Of a DNA stretch of 9,195 nucleotides, positions 4,693 to 9,195 are shown in pieces. Position 1 is the first letter of the stretch, and every line of letters begins with the position of its first letter. The position numbers and the translations under genes were made by a program. The notes below the pieces were generated by a model that was given only the letters and a program-made list of their open reading frames with translations, had not been told where the DNA came from and searched no databases. This stretch comes from an uncultured Clostridium sp. (GTDB taxonomy: Bacteria > Bacillota > Clostridia > Lachnospirales > Lachnospiraceae): contig CAUCIO010000086.1 of assembly GCA_958442925.1 (NCBI GenBank), forward strand, positions 1 through 9,195. The letters are read 5' to 3'.

Positions 4693-6978
4693 ATGAAACT
4701 CGGCATTTTGAAAAAAGAAGAGACAGAGAGACAGAGCAGTGAGCCGGAGAGAATCTGGATTACATCCCGCTTTTTCTATCTGTTTTTTTTATATACGGTT
4801 TTTATCTGGAGCTGTGAGGCATTAGACCTGATTGGCTGGCTGGCAGGATTTGAGCAGGCTGGTCTTTTATCGAGAATCACAGCCCTTATGATAGCGGGCA
4901 TTGTACACCTGCGGGTGCGAAGAAAAGCGTCCTTTTACGGGTGGGATGCAAGTGGAGCAGAACAGGGAAATAAAAAGGAAAAAGACTGGATCAGCCGTCT
5001 GGAACAGTGGCTGTTTTTTGGAAGCTGCCTTTTGATTGCATCTTTCTGTCTGGTGAAATGTATCTTCCCTGATTTCAGCTATGATACGGGAAATTATCAT
5101 CTGTATGTACAGAATCCGGGCTTTGTCGATAATATTCATTACAATGTGCTTCCGGGCCGTTTTCAGCTGTTTGGTTTCCGGCTTCCGGATCGGATGTTCT
5201 ATCTCTTCCGGAGCTTTCTGGGACTGAGACTCGGCATGATGTTTACAGCGGCAGCTCTGATTACAGCCTGCGCCCAGACCTGTGCCCTGTTAAACAGGTT
5301 CCGGAGACTGGCTGGTATCGGAACAGAAGGTGAGGGAAAGAAAGGCGCAGCCATATCCCGCCTTCTCACCTGCACCCCCGTGCTGGCCCTTCTGTTTCTC
5401 CTGAAAAATGAAGTCCTGATGCAGATGGGAAGCTATATGGTAGAGATTTTAGCGCTGCCTTATTTTCTGGAGCTTTTATTCCTGCTGACGGATGAGGAGG
5501 AGAGCAGGGGACAGGCCGTATGGTTCTGCCTTCTGGGAGGAATTTTTTTCGCCATGAAGATGACAAATATTGTCTATCTTCTTCCGGTTCTTCTGCTGTA
5601 CATTATTAAAATCAGAAAAACAGTGACAGTAAAGCTGGTTTTTACCTGTCTGGCAGCAGGCTGTCTTCCAGTGGCAGTATACCTGATTTACAATGGCGTC
5701 AATACTGGAAATATCGTATATCCTTATTATAATGAACTGTTTCAGTCTCCCTGGTTTCCAGATGCCACCTTTAAGGATACCCGGTGGGGACCGTCCAGTG
5801 CCAAAGAGATCCTGCTCTGGCCTTTCTATGTGATGATGTATCCGGACTACAGAATGTCGGAACTTCCCACCTGGTATGTGCTTGACCTGGCGGCAGGCTA
5901 TCTGGCTATGATTCTTCTGACTGTTCAGGGCTTTAGAAAGGGATGGAGAAATTACTGGAGAGAAGGCCTGCTTCTGATTGTTTATGTGATCTCTGTGTAT
6001 GCCTGGGCTGCAACCACCGGACATACCAGATATTTTATGCTGGGAAGCATTTTAAACGCCCTGCTGTTCGGGTGCTGGTATATCAGGATGGCAGCGAAGT
6101 CCAAGCCTGTCTGCCGGATCGCTCCTGCCGCTCTGCTGTGTCTGTTTGCCGGCCAGGTATTCAGCAGCGGACAGGCAGTGCTGCACGGAGAAGAATGGGG
6201 ATTTCGAAGTGTGGACCATCCTGAAAAGAAGACCCATATTTCCTGGTTTTTTAAAGACAGAGAGCTGGCGGACCAGTCTGTGAAGGATCAGATAGACATG
6301 ATTTATCTGACCCAGAATAACTGGGGAGGCTGGGCCGGTATGATAGCAGACGGAAAGCCGATTGTGAACCTGCAGGCCGTCCAGTTTGAGCTGGAAAACA
6401 GACCGGAATTTTATGACAGAGTTCACAGCTGGATGGAACAAAAACGAGTCTGGGATATGTTCCTGGAGGGGGAGGAAGCCCTTCATACGTATTTAGACAA
6501 TCTGAACCAGCTGGGGTATTATGTGGAGGATCTGATCTATCTGGACAATTCTCTGGTGGGATACAGAACCATGGCCATGGCAAGGCTGACTCAGGCCGGG
6601 GACAGAAAAAATCAGCTGATAACAGCTGGCAGGGAGGAAAAAGAAGTCATTCTGAAACGCCCGGCAGATCGCTGTACAGCAGAGGCCTTGGCAGGCTCTC
6701 CGGTGTATACAGGGGAGGGAAGAAGCTTTACACTTCAGATCGAAGCAGAGGATGCCAGAGGAAATAAGAGAACAGCCAGCCTGCCTATGGAGGGAAAGCA
6801 GTACCAGAAGATATCGATTCCCATTGATCTGACAGGAATGGACGAGGAGGTGACACTCCGCGTCAGCACATCGCCGGAGACGGTAATAGAGGCAGTGATC
6901 AATCTGGAACTGAATCCGGCAGAGCAGCCGGAGGCGGCAGAATCGAGAAAAGAATCAATACAAAAGATAATGAAATAA
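4693..6978 (+). CDS. Large polytopic membrane protein, putative GT-C-type glycosyltransferase
   Basis: A 761-residue membrane protein that I cannot place in a named family. Hydrophobic segments lie near residues 26-40, 55-73, 105-123, 179-199, 224-237, 248-266, 276-307, 317-333, 397-412, 424-440, 446-465 and 475-492. After the third comes FPDFSYDTGNYHLYVQNPG (125-143). An Asp-rich first large loop of this kind is typical of GT-C enzymes, which take sugars from polyprenyl-phosphate donors on the outer face; D126 and D131 are candidate acidic residues. Another loop near 341-370 holds IVYPYYNELFQSP and DTRWGP. Residues 493-761 are soluble, and about 650-742 look beta-rich, like a small accessory domain. 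The tail is charged. ATG 4693 follows AGGGAGG (4681-4687) with 5-base spacing; the ATG at 4688 is out of frame. It is followed 49 bases later by a GT2 enzyme that would make its donor. Function is inferred from topology and context. Confidence 0.6.
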   Translation: MKLGILKKEETERQSSEPERIWITSRFFYLFFLYTVFIWSCEALDLIGWLAGFEQAGLLSRITALMIAGIVHLRVRRKASFYGWDASGAEQGNKKEKDWISRLEQWLFFGSCLLIASFCLVKCIFPDFSYDTGNYHLYVQNPGFVDNIHYNVLPGRFQLFGFRLPDRMFYLFRSFLGLRLGMMFTAAALITACAQTCALLNRFRRLAGIGTEGEGKKGAAISRLLTCTPVLALLFLLKNEVLMQMGSYMVEILALPYFLELLFLLTDEEESRGQAVWFCLLGGIFFAMKMTNIVYLLPVLLLYIIKIRKTVTVKLVFTCLAAGCLPVAVYLIYNGVNTGNIVYPYYNELFQSPWFPDATFKDTRWGPSSAKEILLWPFYVMMYPDYRMSELPTWYVLDLAAGYLAMILLTVQGFRKGWRNYWREGLLLIVYVISVYAWAATTGHTRYFMLGSILNALLFGCWYIRMAAKSKPVCRIAPAALLCLFAGQVFSSGQAVLHGEEWGFRSVDHPEKKTHISWFFKDRELADQSVKDQIDMIYLTQNNWGGWAGMIADGKPIVNLQAVQFELENRPEFYDRVHSWMEQKRVWDMFLEGEEALHTYLDNLNQLGYYVEDLIYLDNSLVGYRTMAMARLTQAGDRKNQLITAGREEKEVILKRPADRCTAEALAGSPVYTGEGRSFTLQIEAEDARGNKRTASLPMEGKQYQKISIPIDLTGMDEEVTLRVSTSPETVIEAVINLELNPAEQPEAAESRKESIQKIMK

Positions 6979-7027
6979 AAAGAACATACCATAAAAAGAA
7001 AAACAGACGAGGGGAGGAACCACAGGT

Positions 7028-7996
7028 ATGAGAGAGACAGGACGGGAGAAGACTGGAACAACCGCGGTTTTAATTCCGTGCTATAATGAGAGCCAGACCA
7101 TTGAAAAGGTAATCAGAGAATTCAGGGAGGCGCTTCCGGAGGCAGATATTTACGTCTATGACAATAATTCGACAGACGGCACAGGCGAGCTGGCCCGCCA
7201 GGCAGGGGCCATTGTGCGGCAGGAGTACCTTCAGGGGAAGGGAAACGTGATCCGCAGTATGTTTCGGGATATTGATGCAGACTGCTATTTAATGATAGAC
7301 GGAGATGATACATATCCGGCAGAGCACGCCAGAGAGATGGCGGATCTGGTTTTAAGCGGGAGAGCGGATATGGTAATCGGCGACCGCCTGTCCTCCACCT
7401 ATTTTACAGAAAATAAGCGCCCCTTCCACAATTTCGGCAACAGGATTGTGAGAGGGATGATTAACGGCCTGTTTAAAAGCGGTATCCATGATATTATGAC
7501 TGGCTACAGAGCGTTCAGCCCCCTGTTTGTAAAAAGCTTTCCCATTCTTTCCAAGGGATTTGAGATTGAAACGGAGATGACCATTCACGCCCTGGATAAG
7601 AACTTTAAGCTGGCTGAAATTCCAGTGTCCTACCGGGACAGGCCGGAGGGAAGTACCTCAAAGCTTAATACCTACCGGGATGGAGCCAGAGTATTAAAGA
7701 CGATTGTGAGACTGTTTCGGGAGTATCGCCCTTTTGCATTTTTCGGCTGGCTGGGACTTTTCTTTTTCCTGGCAGCGACCGGCTGTTTTACACCGATTTT
7801 TATGAGCTATCTGTCCACTGGCCAGGTGCTGAAATTCCCGACGCTTATCATTGTCTCAGGCTTCTATGTGATTTCTTTCCTATTGTGGGCCTGTGGACTG
7901 ATTCTGGATGTAATTGCGAAGAAACACAGGCAGCTGTTTGAGCTTTACTTAAACAGGATTGCCATGGATCAGGGGAGAGAAAAGGAAAACAGATAA
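7028..7996 (+). CDS. Family 2 glycosyltransferase, polyprenyl-phosphate sugar synthase-like, with two C-terminal membrane helices
   Basis: A 322-residue GT2 enzyme of the DPM1/GtrB type, expected to move a sugar from a nucleotide donor to a polyprenyl phosphate on the inner membrane face. The GT-A domain covers about 10-230: IPCYNE at 16-21, DNNSTDGT at 45-52, metal-binding DGD at 91-93 in MIDGDDTYP, TGYRAFS at 158-164, acidic FEIETEM at 178-184, and RDRPEGSTSKL at 203-213, which fits the conserved RxRxxGxSxL of this group. Two membrane helices follow, about 236-258 and 270-295, with a basic cytoplasmic tail, as in GtrB-like proteins. ATG 7028 follows GGGGAGG (7011-7017) at 10-base spacing. 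The gene is 49 bases after the membrane protein gene with no terminator seen, so the two probably form an operon that glycosylates a cell-surface polymer. The sugar and acceptor are unknown. Confidence 0.9.
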   Translation: MRETGREKTGTTAVLIPCYNESQTIEKVIREFREALPEADIYVYDNNSTDGTGELARQAGAIVRQEYLQGKGNVIRSMFRDIDADCYLMIDGDDTYPAEHAREMADLVLSGRADMVIGDRLSSTYFTENKRPFHNFGNRIVRGMINGLFKSGIHDIMTGYRAFSPLFVKSFPILSKGFEIETEMTIHALDKNFKLAEIPVSYRDRPEGSTSKLNTYRDGARVLKTIVRLFREYRPFAFFGWLGLFFFLAATGCFTPIFMSYLSTGQVLKFPTLIIVSGFYVISFLLWACGLILDVIAKKHRQLFELYLNRIAMDQGREKENR

Positions 7997-7998
7997 AC

Positions 7999-8027
7999 TT
8001 GAAACCACGGCTGTTCTGTACTATAAT
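7999..8027 (+). promoter_or_regulatory. Near-consensus promoter of trpS
   Basis: TTGAAA at 7999-8004 (five of six consensus bases), a 17-bp spacer, and a perfect TATAAT at 8022-8027. The -35 begins two bases after the stop codon of the glycosyltransferase gene. No terminator is visible between them, so trpS may also receive read-through. Transcription would start near 8034, leaving a leader of about 50 bases, too short for a T-box. Confidence 0.85.
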
Positions 8028-8065
8028 GTCTCCATAGAGACTGACCAACCTCTGCCAGCCAGAGG
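8028..8065 (+). other. Two short inverted repeats around the trpS transcription start and leader
   Basis: gtctc (8028-8032) and gagac (8037-8041) are a perfect 5-bp inverted repeat straddling the expected start of transcription. cctctg (8049-8054) and cagagg (8060-8065) form a 6-bp stem with a 5-base loop in the leader, ending just before the SD AAGGAG (8071-8076). Either could be a weak regulatory element, but both are short enough to be chance. Confidence 0.25.
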
Positions 8066-8083
8066 AAAATAAGGAGAGCAAAT

Positions 8084-9088
8084 ATGTTAGACGGAAAGAA
8101 AACACTTTTCAGCGGTATGCAGGCCACAGGAAACCTGACTCTTGGAAATTATCTGGGAGCGCTGAAGAACTGGGTTACCATAAGCGATGAATACCAGACC
8201 TTTTTCAGCGTAGTGGATATGCACTCGATTACAGTGCGGCAGGATCCGGCGGAGCTGAGAAAGAGAGCCAGAAATCTTCTGACCCTCTATATTGCAGCAG
8301 GGCTTGATCCGGAGAAAAACTGCATTTACTACCAGTCCCATGTCAGCGGCCACGCAGAGCTGGCCTGGATTTTAAACTGCTTCACCTACATGGGAGAGTT
8401 AAACCGCATGACTCAGTTTAAGGACAAGGCAGCCAAGCATGCAGACAACATTAACGCTGGTCTGTTCACCTATCCTGTACTGATGGCGGCTGATATCCTG
8501 CTCTACCAGGCAGATGTAGTTCCGGTGGGCATTGACCAGATGCAGCATCTGGAGCTGACAAGAGATATTGCGATTCGCTTCAACAATATCTACGGCGATG
8601 TATTTACAGTTCCGGAGGCTTATATCGGAAAGGCAGGAGCCAAGATTATGAGTCTTCAGGATCCGGCTAAGAAGATGTCCAAGTCCGATGAGAATCCAAA
8701 CGGCAGCATCTATCTGATGGACGATCCGGATACTATTATCCGTAAGTTTAAGAGAGCTGTGACAGATTCTGAGGCCTGCGTCCGCTACTGCGACGAGCAG
8801 CCTGGAATCAGAAACCTGATCGATATTTACAGAGCCTGCACAGGAAAGACGGCAGAGGAGATTGAGAAGGAGTTTGACGGCAGAGGCTACGGCGACTTTA
8901 AGATGGCAGTAGGCGAGGCAGTTGTCGGCGTGCTCCGTCCTCTGCAGGAGCGGTATGCAGAGCTTTCTAAGGATAAGGCATACATTGACAGTGTAATTAA
9001 GAATAATGCGGAGAAAGCTCAGTATTTCTCCAACAAGACGCTGCGTAAGGTACAGAAAAAAGTCGGCTTCCCGGAGCGGATCCGCTAG
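8084..9088 (+). CDS. trpS: Tryptophanyl-tRNA synthetase
   Basis: A 334-residue class I aminoacyl-tRNA synthetase that charges tRNA-Trp in two steps through Trp-AMP. It acts as a cytoplasmic homodimer. The HIGH-type motif appears as TGNLTLGNY at 15-23, the usual TIGN-like variant in bacterial TrpS. VDMHSITVRQDP is at 44-55, GELNRMTQFKDK at 104-115, and MAADILLY at 134-141 includes the conserved Asp (D137) expected to bind the Trp indole. VPVGIDQMQHLELTRD is at 146-161 and KMSKS at 197-201. The alpha-helical C-terminal part (about 210-334, with GYGDFK and LRPLQERY) is complete. Length matches the family. ATG 8084 has AAGGAG at 8071-8076, 7-base spacing. It has its own promoter and no T-box leader. 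The sequence closely follows the Bacillus-type enzyme as I remember it. Confidence 0.98.
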   Translation: MLDGKKTLFSGMQATGNLTLGNYLGALKNWVTISDEYQTFFSVVDMHSITVRQDPAELRKRARNLLTLYIAAGLDPEKNCIYYQSHVSGHAELAWILNCFTYMGELNRMTQFKDKAAKHADNINAGLFTYPVLMAADILLYQADVVPVGIDQMQHLELTRDIAIRFNNIYGDVFTVPEAYIGKAGAKIMSLQDPAKKMSKSDENPNGSIYLMDDPDTIIRKFKRAVTDSEACVRYCDEQPGIRNLIDIYRACTGKTAEEIEKEFDGRGYGDFKMAVGEAVVGVLRPLQERYAELSKDKAYIDSVIKNNAEKAQYFSNKTLRKVQKKVGFPERIR

Positions 9089-9131
9089 AGAAAGCATTCG
9101 GCCCTGAGATGGGCAGAAGCGATTATGAATC

Positions 9132-9195
9132 GTAAGAGGAGAGGGTGTCGCAAAATCATCAAATTAGATGATTGAGCGATGCCCTCGCTCTATAC
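9132..9195. repeat. Large imperfect hairpin at the window end, possibly trpS terminator or a mobile repeat
   Basis: An inverted repeat spans the last 64 bases. From the loop outward: aatcatc (9154-9160) pairs with gatgatt (9167-9173) around aaatta. After a 2x2 internal loop, gagggtgtcgc (9141-9151) pairs with gcgatgccctc (9176-9186) with two G-U wobbles. After a small internal loop, gtaagag (9132-9138) pairs with ctctatac (9188-9195) with one bulged base. About 25 bp pair in all. The right arm also holds gagcga/tcgctc (9174-9179 with 9185-9190), an alternative exclusive stem. No T-run is seen before the window ends, so a terminator cannot be confirmed. It could also be a MITE-like repeat or part of an element continuing beyond the window. 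The stretch 9089-9131 holds no gene or clear signal. Confidence 0.5.

Noticed and set aside
8028..8083. T-box riboswitch before trpS.
   Set aside because: The leader from the strong promoter is about 50 bases, and no T-box-like conserved sequence or terminator is present.
8399..9097. A 232-codon open frame on the minus strand across trpS.
   Set aside because: It mirrors conserved TrpS motifs including KMSKS, and its protein shows no recognisable domain. It is a shadow of the real gene.
9101..9114. Small stem gccc/gggc after trpS as a terminator.
   Set aside because: Only four base pairs and no T-run.
9141..9195. Terminal inverted repeat of an insertion sequence.
   Set aside because: The start gagggtgtcgcaaaa looks like an IS end, but no transposase or direct repeat is in view and the two arms lie only a few bases apart, so I list it as a hairpin only.

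Overview
The window is most likely chromosomal DNA from a Lachnospiraceae-type Firmicute (Clostridia). The elongation factor Tu fragment, LuxS and tryptophanyl-tRNA synthetase all read like Firmicute versions. Shine-Dalgarno sequences are strong AGGAGG types, promoters are sigma-A-like with TGn extended -10 elements, and base composition is moderate. This placement is inference from protein flavour and signals; no search was run.

Layout, left to right. Positions 1-860 hold the 3' two thirds of tuf (EF-Tu), cut by the window edge. A short hairpin (917-954) and a strong intrinsic terminator (984-1018) follow. A probable promoter near 1052 then opens a three-gene plus-strand cluster. It contains a Dam/DpnM-type N6-adenine DNA methyltransferase (1103-1963), a 428-residue protein with a PD-(D/E)XK nuclease signature and a C-terminal helix-turn-helix-like part (1988-3274), and a maltose-acetyltransferase-like hexapeptide acetyltransferase (3287-3901). 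The first two look like a Type II restriction-modification pair, by inference GATC-specific. The cluster converges on luxS (minus strand, 4491-4012) across a perfect 16-bp inverted repeat that probably ends transcription.

The 201-bp gap 4492-4692 appears to hold divergent promoters for luxS and for a two-gene envelope glycan cluster. That cluster has a 761-residue polytopic membrane protein resembling GT-C glycosyltransferases (4693-6978) and a GT2 glycosyltransferase with two C-terminal membrane helices (7028-7996). The GT2 enzyme would charge a polyprenyl phosphate carrier with a sugar; the membrane protein could transfer that sugar outside the cell. trpS (8084-9088) follows from its own near-consensus promoter. 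The last 64 bases form a large imperfect hairpin whose base may lie beyond the window.

The most notable content is the restriction-modification cassette behind tuf, with its two-part endonuclease and tightly coupled acetyltransferase. No CRISPR array, tRNA, rRNA or intact insertion sequence was seen. Most of the window is ordinary core genome.
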